Positions 7,469 to 14,912 of a DNA stretch of 39,326 bases are shown here, piece after piece. Source of the stretch: Candidatus Woesearchaeota archaeon (lineage in GTDB: Archaea > Nanobdellota > Nanobdellia > Woesearchaeales > GW2011-AR9); the NCBI GenBank assembly GCA_018657475.1, contig JABHXC010000011.1:1-39326 (forward strand), given 5' to 3'. Every line of letters starts with the position of its first letter. Position 1 is the stretch's first letter. The translations under genes and the position numbers were made by a program. The notes under the pieces are model-generated. The model was not told the origin of the DNA and made no database searches. It was given only the letters and a program-made list of their open reading frames with translations.

Positions 7469-8863
7469 TCACTCTGTAATTACCCCGTTTTTAGCAAACG
7501 TCCACACCTCAACATCCTGGTGCTTATAGGTCAATTTAAAGTTTTCGTTTATCAAGAGGAACAATAGGCCTTGTTCTTCAGTAAGTTCTTTCCTAGTTTT
7601 AGGGGTAAGATACAAATGTGTAACTTGTAAGTTTTCTAAAAGTGGGAAAAGTTCTTCAATGTAAGTAGCTTCAGTAATCTGAGTAAATATTGAATCTTGA
7701 TTCCAATGTGGGGCAGTAATAAACTTTCTTTCTGCAATTGAAGCAATATAATAGCTATCGTCAGGGTGAGCAAGAATTACTGCATTTTCCGGAGTATTTG
7801 TTTTAATCCATAATAATGCTTCTTTTTCAGCAGAATCTGGGCCAAAAGCTGGTTGACGTTCAAGATAAGTAAGAGTAGAGAATAATAATCCTAGTAGTAG
7901 AAGAAGAAGAGTAAATTTTTTTAAGCTGACTAAAGTCCATTTATTTTTACAGAGTTTGATAAAAGCATTACTGGCAAGAAAAACAATGGATAAAGTTAGT
8001 ACAAATATTGTACTTGGATCAAAAAAGTAAGCAAGTAAAGATATGCTAACAAAAACATAGGCAAAAATGTTTCTTTTATTTTTCCAGGCAAATGTGAAAC
8101 CAATTAAACCAAGAAGAATAAGGAAAAAACTGACACCGTTTAAACCGCCCAGATCACTGATTAGTGAAGTTCCTGGAGAAGTTAGGTTAAATGGACCTGT
8201 TGTCCAAGGATAATTAAGAATTGTACCTGTGATGATAAGAAGTAAAACACTCATAACAATGTAGAAGCTTCTAACTGTTTTAGTTTTCTTGTTCTTAGTT
8301 GGTTTTATTAAAATAAAGATTTGGAGTAAAATTAACAAGAAAGTTGTGTATAAATCAAAGAAAGCAATCAGACTAAATGGAATTATTGCAAGGATTTGTA
8401 AGCTTATCTTTTTAGATGATGTAAGACTTAATCCCATTAACATTAATAATGTGATTAAGCTATACATTGCAATTGTTGAATATGTAAACAAAAAGCTTGG
8501 AGTTAATATTAACAAAAAGAGAAAGAAAAATGTGACTTCTTTTGAAACTTTCCATTTTTTTGTACAATGATAAAATAATCCTACACTAATTAAAGCAAAA
8601 AGTAATGGGAACCAAGCAAGTGCTGTTAAAGAAAAAGTGTTAGTAATTGCATGCCATGGTGTCCAATTTCCTTGATGTGAAATAAAATAATAACTTTCTC
8701 CTTGTTGAATTAACGGTTCGTTAAGAGCATGATTTGCAATTATTGGAATTAGTAAAAGAATGATAATAATTAGGGGAATATAAAATCTTTGATATTTTAA
8801 TAAATGGATACTAGCAGGATGTTTCATTAAATTCTGTCTTGGAGTTTGTTTTTCTTTAATCAT
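7469..8863 (-). CDS. Polytopic membrane protein, GT-C glycosyltransferase-like (degenerate AglB/STT3-like paralogue)
   Basis: A 464-residue protein with about ten hydrophobic segments and a short C-terminal soluble tail. It resembles the upstream neighbour in layout. GESYYF at 55-60 sits where the neighbour has YDSYFH, and the tail begins WIKTNTPENAVILAHPDDSYYIA, which matches the neighbour's WLKDHTPKDATIVALLEEGH. In AglB/STT3 this tail position carries the WWDYG acceptor-binding motif, which neither protein has. The likely role is a GT-C sugar transferase using a lipid-linked donor. The start overlaps the upstream stop as ATGA, so the two are coupled. A non-catalytic subunit is also possible, because the external Asp is replaced by Glu. 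Confidence 0.65.
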   Translation of the reverse strand: MIKEKQTPRQNLMKHPASIHLLKYQRFYIPLIIIILLLIPIIANHALNEPLIQQGESYYFISHQGNWTPWHAITNTFSLTALAWFPLLFALISVGLFYHCTKKWKVSKEVTFFFLFLLILTPSFLFTYSTIAMYSLITLLMLMGLSLTSSKKISLQILAIIPFSLIAFFDLYTTFLLILLQIFILIKPTKNKKTKTVRSFYIVMSVLLLIITGTILNYPWTTGPFNLTSPGTSLISDLGGLNGVSFFLILLGLIGFTFAWKNKRNIFAYVFVSISLLAYFFDPSTIFVLTLSIVFLASNAFIKLCKNKWTLVSLKKFTLLLLLLGLLFSTLTYLERQPAFGPDSAEKEALLWIKTNTPENAVILAHPDDSYYIASIAERKFITAPHWNQDSIFTQITEATYIEELFPLLENLQVTHLYLTPKTRKELTEEQGLLFLLINENFKLTYKHQDVEVWTFAKNGVITE

Positions 8864-10338
8864 TGTTCTGTTAACTCACAGCGGACAAGGTAAACCCATG
8901 TTCCTTCATTGTAGATCTTAGTAAAGCAGTCTCTTGAGATATAAGGAATATTTTCTAAGTTAAATTTTTCTTTTGCTAAAGGTGTAACAACAAGGTAATC
9001 TGCTTGATATTTATCAAAAATTTGTAACACATCGGTTTGGAATTGTGTTGTATAAACTGCAGTAATATCTAAGAATCTTTCATTGATGTTGTCAATGAAG
9101 TGGAACTGATTATCCATAACATTTTTCTTTTGGCTAACATAAGTAATTAAATGTCCTTCTTCTAAAAGTGCAACTATTGTTGCATCTTTTGGAGTATGAT
9201 CTTTTAACCAAACAAACGTTGCCATGTCTTCTTCACTTGGAGTTGTTTGTGCAGTTGCAGTAGAAATAAGTGAAGGAATCATTGAAGCAATCAAAACTAT
9301 AACTAGAATTATTGAAAATAATTTTTTCTTCTTGGCGAATCTTGTTTTTTGTAAAAATTGTTGCCAGTCTTGAAAGAAAAATGCAAATAGTATAGAAATG
9401 ATTAAACCTACAAAGATGAGTGCAGATTGAAACTCAATAAGACCTGCCCAGGATAATAATGTGGTTGAAACAACTAAACTGATCAAAAGAAATGCTTTTT
9501 GGTTATGTGAGCTAAACAAAGAACGATAGACAATATACACTCCCGCAATAAATGGAATAATACTAACTGCAACTAATGCTTCAGGAATTGTTGGTTTTGG
9601 TAAATAATCAATTATGAACTCTGTTGGGATATTTTGCCAAATAAAACCAACACCTTCTTTCAAAAAAGCATCTTTGAAAAAGATGAACTGCGCCCAGAGG
9701 AAAAAGAAAACTGAAAAAAGAATAAGTTCAATTTCTGACTTTTTAATTTTCTTTCTTTCTAACACTGAAAGAAGAAGATAAATGCCAAAACCCATTAAAA
9801 TAAGAAAAGTTGTTGAACTGGTAAATGAAAGAATAATAAATGAGACTAGATAAGTATACAAGTATTTTGTTTCTTTAATTTTTAAAAATGAATAAATTGC
9901 AAGAAAAGCTAATGGGAAAACGAGTGTTAAAGGAGTAAATGTATTAGTGATAAAGAGTATAGGTAAAAGTGCAGTAACCAAACTTGCAACAAGTGATGCA
10001 TTATCGTTATTTGTTAGTTGTTTTGCAATAAGAAAAGTAAGTATTGGTAAAGTTGCTAAAAGAATATTGGGAATAAGTTTAGTTAGTATGGCTATTGGAA
10101 GAATTAAATTAAAAAGTGCCATAAGATAATGGAAAAAAGGTAGGAATCTAACTTCTTTTCCACCGAATGATAAAGGATCATTGAACAAAGGTTGTCCTGT
10201 TTGTGTAACATGTTCAACTTGTTTTACATGAAAATAGGAATCATAAGTTAGATTTGGGGTAGTAAAAGCAAAAATTAAGCGTAAAGCTAGAGTAAACAGA
10301 ACAATAAGCGTGAGGAAAGTTACTGTGCGCTTATTCAT
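8860..10338 (-). CDS. Polytopic GT-C glycosyltransferase, AglB/STT3-like without WWDYG
   Basis: A 492-residue membrane protein with about eleven hydrophobic segments and a C-terminal soluble domain of about 110 residues. In the first external loop, YDSYFHVKQ (Asp33) corresponds to the DxD-like metal site of GT-C oligosaccharyltransferases (DPYYHLR in STT3/AglB). The tail starts TFVWLKDHTPKDATIVALLEEGHLITY, the spacing of AglB except that WWDYG reads ALLEEGH. It could be a divergent oligosaccharyltransferase or a dolichol-phosphate-sugar transferase of the GT39/ArnT kind. In-frame ATGs exist at 10353 and 10347. I choose 10338 because a TATA box is centred 26 bp upstream. It is the first gene of a three-gene operon. 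Confidence 0.72.
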   Translation of the reverse strand: MNKRTVTFLTLIVLFTLALRLIFAFTTPNLTYDSYFHVKQVEHVTQTGQPLFNDPLSFGGKEVRFLPFFHYLMALFNLILPIAILTKLIPNILLATLPILTFLIAKQLTNNDNASLVASLVTALLPILFITNTFTPLTLVFPLAFLAIYSFLKIKETKYLYTYLVSFIILSFTSSTTFLILMGFGIYLLLSVLERKKIKKSEIELILFSVFFFLWAQFIFFKDAFLKEGVGFIWQNIPTEFIIDYLPKPTIPEALVAVSIIPFIAGVYIVYRSLFSSHNQKAFLLISLVVSTTLLSWAGLIEFQSALIFVGLIISILFAFFFQDWQQFLQKTRFAKKKKLFSIILVIVLIASMIPSLISTATAQTTPSEEDMATFVWLKDHTPKDATIVALLEEGHLITYVSQKKNVMDNQFHFIDNINERFLDITAVYTTQFQTDVLQIFDKYQADYLVVTPLAKEKFNLENIPYISRDCFTKIYNEGTWVYLVRCELTEQ

Positions 10339-10360
10339 AACACTCATAAACATTGGGCGT

Positions 10361-10368
10361 TTTATAAA
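10361..10368 (-). promoter_or_regulatory. TATA box of the GT-C/GT2 operon
   Basis: TTTATAAA on the minus strand is centred about 26 bp from the ATG at 10338. It lies only 11 bp from the ATG at 10353, which would therefore lie upstream of the predicted transcription start. Confidence 0.62.
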
Positions 10369-10390
10369 CTTGTCCTTAGCAAGAGAAATG

Positions 10391-10397
10391 TTTATAT
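10391..10397 (+). promoter_or_regulatory. TATA box of radB
   Basis: TTTATAT is centred about 26 bp before the radB ATG at 10420, divergent from the GT-C operon promoter. A leaderless transcript is inferred. Confidence 0.6.
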
Positions 10398-10419
10398 GTG
10401 ATCTTTGGTCTGAATTTAT

Positions 10420-11094
10420 ATGGGAAAAATTTCTACTGGTTCTGTTTTTTTTGATGAATTTCTTGCAGGAGGGTATGATCAGGATATTATTACTACCATC
10501 TATGGTCCTTCCGGTTCTGGGAAGACAAATTTATGTTTAATTGCTGCGGTACAAATTGCTTTAACGGGAAAGCAAGTGGTGTTTATTGATACAGAAGGAG
10601 GAATTGCTGTTGACAGAATAAAACAAATAACTTCACAATGGAATGAAGTATTGGAAAGATTCATTTTCTTTTCTCCAACAACTTTTAGTGAACAAGATGA
10701 AGTTTTTTCTGGTTTGCGTGAAAAAATTGATCTTAACGTAGGATTAATTGTTGTAGATAGTATTTCAATGTTGTATAGATTGGCTTTAGGTCAAAGTAAT
10801 GAGGTGTATGATGTGAATGCAACTTTAGGAAAACAAATTGCGTGCCTTGTAGAAATAGCACGTAAAAAGAAGATTCCTGTATTAGTTACAAACCAAGTAT
10901 ATGCTGATTTTAAACAACCTGATACAGTGAAGATGGTTGGAGGGGATTTGTTAAAGTATGGTAGTAAGTGTTTGTTAGAATTACAAAATTTAGCAAATGG
11001 TCGTGGATTGTTGTTAAGAAAGCATCGATCTTTACCTGAAGGGAAAAGTTGTTTGTTTAGAATTGTAGGGGAAGGGATTGAAGAGGTAGTTTAA
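10420..11094 (+). CDS. radB: RadB, archaeal RecA/Rad51 paralogue
   Basis: A 224-residue single-domain RecA-fold ATPase. Walker A is GPSGSGKT at 29-36, FIDTEGG follows at about 57, and Walker B is LIVVDSIS at about 107. TNQVYAD at about 157 is the sensor-type strand seen in RadA/RadB. The length and the absence of the N-terminal helix-hairpin-helix domain distinguish RadB from RadA. RadB assists RadA-driven homologous recombination as a mediator-like protein. The start is supported by a TATA box at the leaderless distance. The stop codon overlaps that of the convergent methyltransferase gene within TTAA. Confidence 0.92.
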   Translation: MGKISTGSVFFDEFLAGGYDQDIITTIYGPSGSGKTNLCLIAAVQIALTGKQVVFIDTEGGIAVDRIKQITSQWNEVLERFIFFSPTTFSEQDEVFSGLREKIDLNVGLIVVDSISMLYRLALGQSNEVYDVNATLGKQIACLVEIARKKKIPVLVTNQVYADFKQPDTVKMVGGDLLKYGSKCLLELQNLANGRGLLLRKHRSLPEGKSCLFRIVGEGIEEVV

Positions 11095-11813
11095 ATTTTT
11101 GAAAATACAAAAATGGTACAAATAAACCCATTGTCATCTAATTCTTTTTTCTGTTCTAATTTGAACCCATTATTCTCAAACAAATTAACGTATAGTTCTT
11201 CTTCCCTGTTATAATCGATGATAGTGCCAATTTTAGGAATTTCAGAATAATGAAGAAATTCTGTATACTTTTTATTATTGTAATTAATTGTATTCTTTTC
11301 AATGAAAAGATCTTTTTTTGCGTCTAGTTTTTTTCTTAGATAGGCTTCATTTGACACCACCATAATGAACTTACCTTCATTGTTTAGCATAGAATGAATT
11401 TTTTGGACAGATTTTTCTAATTCGTCAAACACAAATGCGGTAAATGTGTAAATGGAAGTTATAAAGTCAAATTTTGTTTCAGTTTTAGTTTCTAGAAAAG
11501 TTTTATTGAAAATTTTCAAATTAACATTGTTTAATTTAATCTTTTTGAGTTTAAAATAGTTAAAATTTTTATTTGAAGGTTCACACCCCTCTAAAGTTAT
11601 ATCTTTGAATAAATTACCTAACTTGCTTGTTAACATTTTAAAGAAAAATCCTATTCCAAAACCAATATCAAACATTTTAACTTTTTCTGAAGAATTTTTG
11701 ATAATAATCTCTTTAATGATATAATCATTAACAAATGAATTAATCTTTGTTTTTTCTTGATTTTCCCATTTCAACTTGTTATACTGTAAATAAAAAAATT
11801 CTTTATTTTTCAT
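11091..11813 (-). CDS. Class I SAM-dependent methyltransferase, substrate unknown
   Basis: A 240-residue protein. The SAM-binding motif I is MFDIGFGIGFFF at about residues 46-57. An acidic strand end follows in LEGCEPSN, and motif IV is KFDFITSIYTF, followed by LNNEGKFIMVV, the usual post-IV strand. This is a Methyltransf_11/25-like fold that methylates small molecules, sugars or lipids. The coding sequence is markedly richer in A/T and in Lys, Asn and Phe codons than its neighbours, which may indicate recent acquisition. A possible promoter, an AT-rich AATAAATT element, lies about 25 bp upstream. It is convergent to radB with overlapping stops. No partner gene reveals the substrate. Confidence 0.75.
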   Translation of the reverse strand: MKNKEFFYLQYNKLKWENQEKTKINSFVNDYIIKEIIIKNSSEKVKMFDIGFGIGFFFKMLTSKLGNLFKDITLEGCEPSNKNFNYFKLKKIKLNNVNLKIFNKTFLETKTETKFDFITSIYTFTAFVFDELEKSVQKIHSMLNNEGKFIMVVSNEAYLRKKLDAKKDLFIEKNTINYNNKKYTEFLHYSEIPKIGTIIDYNREEELYVNLFENNGFKLEQKKELDDNGFICTIFVFSKI

Positions 11814-11870
11814 GTGCGTATTGTATAAAAAATCTTAATTTATTAAGTTTGCTTAGCTTTGCCCAAAACC

Positions 11871-11878
11871 TTTATAAA
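11871..11878 (+). promoter_or_regulatory. TATA box of the uS2/glmU-type operon
   Basis: TTTATAAA is preceded by CC and an AAAA stretch that could be a BRE. Transcription is predicted to start near 11900, about 98 bases before the uS2 ATG, an exceptionally long leader for this window. Confidence 0.6.
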
Positions 11879-11899
11879 CCAATCACTCTCTGAATGATT

Positions 11900-11997
11900 A
11901 TAGCCGACTTTCCTCTATGAGTTGAGGGAAATAGCTGTGTGAGGCAAAAAATAACACAGATAAGATAAAATTCTTATTTGTATGGAGTAATGAAAAA
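11900..11997 (+). promoter_or_regulatory. Structured 5' leader of the uS2 (rpsB) mRNA
   Basis: Three consecutive hairpins can be drawn: TTTCC...GGGAAA (11909-11931), CTGTGT/ACACAG (11935-11940 with 11954-11959) and ATAAGA/TCTTAT (11960-11965 with 11972-11977). They are followed by ATGGAG, containing a possible GGAG ribosome site, and by a three-codon ORF (ATG AAA AAA TGA at 11991-12002) that overlaps the uS2 start. The arrangement suits translational autoregulation by the ribosomal protein. A separate small RNA is an alternative. The folding was done by eye. Confidence 0.45.
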
Positions 11998-12600
11998 ATG
12001 ACAGAACAAGAAAATTTATTATTAGACTCAAATGATTACCTTAAATCAGGAATTCATATTGGAACAAAATTTAGAACTAAGTATATGGCAGATTTTATCT
12101 ACAAAACTCGGCCAGACGGATTATCAGTTTTAAACTTGAAAAAAATTGATGAAAGAATTCGTGTAGCTGTAAATTTCTTATCACAATATGAACCAAATGA
12201 TATTTTAGTTGTATCACGAAGAGAAAATGGTTGGAAAGCGTTAAAAAAATTAACTGAATTAACAGGTATAAATGTTATTATAGGAAGATATCCGCCTGGA
12301 ATATTGACTAATTCTAACTTGGAAACATTTACTCAACCAAAAATTTTGGTAGTTTCTGATCCTTGGACAGATAAAAATGCTGTAGAAGATGCAATTAAAA
12401 TTGGTATTCCGGTTGTTGCATTATGTGATACAAACAATCAATCAAATAAAGTGGATTTAGTTGTACCATGTAACAATAAAGGAAAAAAGTCAATTGGTTT
12501 ATTCTATTTCCTACTTGCTCGAGAATATATGCGTTCAAAAGCAATGTTGAAAGATAGTGATGAATTACCAGCAACTTTTGAAGATTTTATTGTAGAATAA
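11998..12600 (+). CDS. rps2: 30S ribosomal protein uS2 (archaeal S2)
   Basis: A 200-residue small-subunit ribosomal protein. Recognisable segments are LKSGIHIGTKFRTKYMADFIYKTRPDGLSVLNLKKIDERI at the N-terminus, ILVVSRRENGWKAL, GRYPPGILTN (RxxPGTxTN in the family), ILVVSDPWTDKNAVEDA and IPVVALCDTNN. The last two are the classic uS2 core. The length is typical of archaeal and eukaryotic S2/Sa without the long bacterial coiled coil. It is followed after 2 bp by a GlmU-type gene, so the two share a transcript. The long structured leader sets it apart from the leaderless genes around it. Confidence 0.95.
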   Translation: MTEQENLLLDSNDYLKSGIHIGTKFRTKYMADFIYKTRPDGLSVLNLKKIDERIRVAVNFLSQYEPNDILVVSRRENGWKALKKLTELTGINVIIGRYPPGILTNSNLETFTQPKILVVSDPWTDKNAVEDAIKIGIPVVALCDTNNQSNKVDLVVPCNNKGKKSIGLFYFLLAREYMRSKAMLKDSDELPATFEDFIVE

Positions 12601-12602
12601 AA

Positions 12603-13331
12603 ATGCAAGCATTAATTCTTGCTGCTGGAAAAGGGACAAGATTTTCTGATGAAAAATCTAAAGTTTTACACGAAGTTAATGGTATCTCTTTAGTTAAACA
12701 CGTCATAAATTTAGTTGATTCAGTTGGAATTCAGAAGAAAGTTGTTGTTATTGGACATCAAGGTGAAGCTGTGCAAAAACATTTACAAGATAGTCCTAAC
12801 ATTTTATTTGCTTGGCAACATGAACAGAAAGGTACAGGTCATGCGGTAATGATGGCTGAAACTTTTCTTTCTTTTGATCAAGATGTTTTAATTCTTTACG
12901 GTGATGTGCCTGCATTAAAAGAAGAAACAATTAGGAAATTATTGAATGAACATCAAACTTCTAAAAATCAGGTTACTATTCTTTCTGCTAATTTAGATAA
13001 TCCAAAATGGTATGGGAGAATTGTTCGTGAAGATGGAGAAATTGTTGCTATAAGAGAAATGCGTGATGCAAGTGATGAAGAACTTAAAATTAAAGAAGTT
13101 AATTCGGGAATTTATGTAGTGAATGGAGAATTTTTGTTAAATGCTTTAAGTAAAATAACTTCTAATAATCAACAAGGAGAATATTATCTCACCGACATTG
13201 TTGAAATTGCTTGTATAGAAGGAAAAAGAGTTGGTTCTCATACTATTGATCACGGTGATGAGATTAAAGGTGTAAACAGTATGGAAGAACTTATTGAAAT
13301 TCGTATATTAGTTGAGAAGCAAAATATATAA
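12603..13331 (+). CDS. UDP-GlcNAc pyrophosphorylase-type nucleotidyltransferase (GlmU N-terminal domain only)
   Basis: A 242-residue nucleotidyltransferase. LAAGKGTRFSDEKSKVLHEV at residues 5-24 is the signature G-x-G-T-R...K loop, GTGHAVMMA matches the GlmU QxGTAHA segment, and LYGDVPAL supplies the metal-binding Asp. EVNSGIYVV carries the conserved Glu/Asn that contact the sugar. These features favour uridylation of GlcNAc-1-phosphate to UDP-GlcNAc. The C-terminal left-handed beta-helix acetyltransferase domain of bacterial GlmU is absent, so acetylation must be done elsewhere. With glmS at 28667-30433 and the Alg7-like transferase at 1124-2125 it forms a pathway that is scattered through this window. 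Another sugar-1-phosphate remains possible. Confidence 0.85.
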   Translation: MQALILAAGKGTRFSDEKSKVLHEVNGISLVKHVINLVDSVGIQKKVVVIGHQGEAVQKHLQDSPNILFAWQHEQKGTGHAVMMAETFLSFDQDVLILYGDVPALKEETIRKLLNEHQTSKNQVTILSANLDNPKWYGRIVREDGEIVAIREMRDASDEELKIKEVNSGIYVVNGEFLLNALSKITSNNQQGEYYLTDIVEIACIEGKRVGSHTIDHGDEIKGVNSMEELIEIRILVEKQNI

Positions 13332-13332
13332 A
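13325..13332 (+). promoter_or_regulatory. TATA box of the AMP phosphorylase gene
   Basis: TATATAAA overlaps the stop codon of the glmU-type gene. It predicts transcription from about 13354, giving a leader of about 77 bases that includes a 20-codon upstream ORF. Confidence 0.55.
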
Positions 13333-13362
13333 CTGAAACAATCTCTTTTTTATTGGTTATAG

Positions 13363-13425
13363 ATGAAATTTAAAATAAAAGATAAAAGTAAGCATAGCTT
13401 ACTGGACCTTTTACTTTACAGGTGA
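13363..13425 (+). CDS. 20-codon upstream ORF in the AMP phosphorylase leader (duplicated gene start)
   Basis: It encodes MKFKIKDKSKHSLLDLLLYR and stops 6 bp before the AMP phosphorylase ATG. Its first 21 bases match the first 21 bases of the AMP phosphorylase gene at 20 positions (MKFKIKD against MKFKVKD), so it looks like a duplicated start region. The predicted transcription start is about 8 bases upstream. It may be a leader peptide whose translation controls the downstream hairpins, or a decaying duplication. Expression is not shown. Confidence 0.4.
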   Translation: MKFKIKDKSKHSLLDLLLYR

Positions 13426-13450
13426 TAGCTTATGAAATTTAAAGTAAAAG
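13371..13450 (+). promoter_or_regulatory. Two mutually exclusive hairpins at the AMP phosphorylase start
   Basis: CTTTTACTTTA (13408-13418) pairs perfectly with TAAAGTAAAAG (13440-13450) inside the gene, placing the ATG and a GGTGAT ribosome-site-like motif in the 21-base loop. The same CTTTTACTTTA can pair, with one mismatch, with TAAAATAAAAG (13371-13381) in the upstream ORF, enclosing a perfect 7-bp hairpin AGTAAGC-ATA-GCTTACT (13387-13403). The two folds compete, as in attenuators and riboswitches. The function is inferred. Confidence 0.45.
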
Positions 13451-14910
13451 ATATGGATATTGCTTCTGGAAGTATTCATATTGCCATATTGCATAAACAG
13501 GATGCAAAGAAATTAGATCTTCGTTCAGGTGATAGAATTCTTGTTAAAGATGGAAAAGGTGAAATTACTTGTATATTAGACATTTCTGAAAGTAAGAAAG
13601 CAGTTGCTCCAGGAAGAATTGGTTTATTTGAAGAAGTTTTAGATAAATTGGGAGTAAAACAGGGACATAAAGTTTCTGTACATTTCACTGGAAAACCTGA
13701 ATCTGTTAAACATATTAGAGATAAGTTATATGGAAAAAAGTTATCTGAAAAAGAATTGTTACATATCATTGATGATATCACCAATGATCGATTGACGGCT
13801 ATTGAAAAGACTTATTTTGTTGCTGCTGGATTTGCTAACGGTTGGAGTTTAGATGAAGTTGTTTCAATGACTAAAGCAATGGTTGCAACTGGACAGAAAA
13901 TTAAATTTAAAGGGGTAACACTGGATAAGCATTGCATAGGTGGGGTTCCAGGAAATAGGACGACTATGATTGTAATCCCAATAATTGCTGCAGCAGGTTT
14001 TACTATCCCTAAAACGTCCTCTAGAGCAATAACTTCACCCGCTGGTACTGCTGATACTATGGAATGTTTAGCAAAAGTTGAATTATCGGAGAAAAAAATA
14101 AAGGCGATTGTTCGTAAAACTAAATCTTGTATTGTTCATGGGGGAAGCATGAACTTAGCTCCGGCTGATGATAAAATAATTGAAGTTGAACATCCATTAA
14201 GTATTGATGCGGAAGGACAATTATTGGCTTCTGTTATGGCAAAGAAAAATTCTGTTACAGCTAACCATATTTTAATTGATATTCCAATGGGGCCACAAGT
14301 AAAAGCTAGAACAAAGAAAGAAGCTTTACATTTGAAAAAAATGTTCAAGCAAGTTGGAAAAAAATTGAATATGGATGTACAAATAATGATCACAGATGGG
14401 ACTCAACCAATAGGAAATGGTATTGGACCTTTATTAGAATCAGAAGATGTGATGGCTGTATTACGAAATAATGCGTTTGCCCCTTTTGATTTACGTGAAA
14501 AAGCTTTAATCATGGCAGGAGTGTTATTAGAAATGACTGGAAAGTACCGTAAAGGAAACGGTAAGAAAGTTGCAAAAGAAATTTTGATATCGGGAAAAGC
14601 TTTGAAAAAAATGAACGAAATTATTAAAGCACAAGGAAAACAAAAACGTCCAGTGTTAGGTGAACATCGTTTTCAAGTACGGGCTGGGAAAAGTGGTAAA
14701 ATTATTGCAATTAATAATGAGATTATTTCTAAAGTGGCGCGTGTTGCTGGAGCTCCAGAAGATAAAGGGGCTGGATTATATCTTGAAAGGAAGGTAGGTA
14801 GTAAAGTTAAAAAATGTGAAGTATTGTATACTATTTATGCTGTTAACAATTTAAAACTAGATTTAGCAAAAGAGTTTTTGCAACAGGGAAAAGGTTATTC
14901 TATAAAATAA
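13432..14910 (+). CDS. deoA: AMP phosphorylase (archaeal DeoA, nucleoside-monophosphate phosphorylase)
   Basis: A 492-residue enzyme of the thymidine/AMP phosphorylase family. The archaeal N-terminal extension (MKFKVKDMDIASGS...HKQDA) precedes the glycosyltransferase-family-3 helical domain. KHCIGGVPGNRTTMIVIPIIAAAG and KTSSRAITSPAGTADTME are the phosphate- and substrate-binding loops, and VHGGSMNLAPADDKIIEVEHPL follows; these are distinctive of archaeal AMP phosphorylase. The enzyme converts NMP plus phosphate to ribose-1,5-bisphosphate and free base. In many archaea this feeds R15P isomerase and type III RuBisCO, and neither of those is in this window. It has its own promoter and an unusual leader, and it ends 2 bp from a convergent operon. 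Confidence 0.93.
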   Translation: MKFKVKDMDIASGSIHIAILHKQDAKKLDLRSGDRILVKDGKGEITCILDISESKKAVAPGRIGLFEEVLDKLGVKQGHKVSVHFTGKPESVKHIRDKLYGKKLSEKELLHIIDDITNDRLTAIEKTYFVAAGFANGWSLDEVVSMTKAMVATGQKIKFKGVTLDKHCIGGVPGNRTTMIVIPIIAAAGFTIPKTSSRAITSPAGTADTMECLAKVELSEKKIKAIVRKTKSCIVHGGSMNLAPADDKIIEVEHPLSIDAEGQLLASVMAKKNSVTANHILIDIPMGPQVKARTKKEALHLKKMFKQVGKKLNMDVQIMITDGTQPIGNGIGPLLESEDVMAVLRNNAFAPFDLREKALIMAGVLLEMTGKYRKGNGKKVAKEILISGKALKKMNEIIKAQGKQKRPVLGEHRFQVRAGKSGKIIAINNEIISKVARVAGAPEDKGAGLYLERKVGSKVKKCEVLYTIYAVNNLKLDLAKEFLQQGKGYSIK

Positions 14911-14912
14911 AT

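Noticed and set aside
8289-8570. A 93-codon plus-strand frame opposite the 464-residue membrane protein
   Set aside because: The minus-strand gene is supported by membrane topology, operon overlap and similarity to its neighbour. The plus frame has no such support.
11894-11920. An 8-codon ORF (MIIADFPL) upstream of uS2 as a leader peptide
   Set aside because: Its ATG lies only about 20 bp from the TATA centre, so it is probably upstream of the transcription start and not translated.
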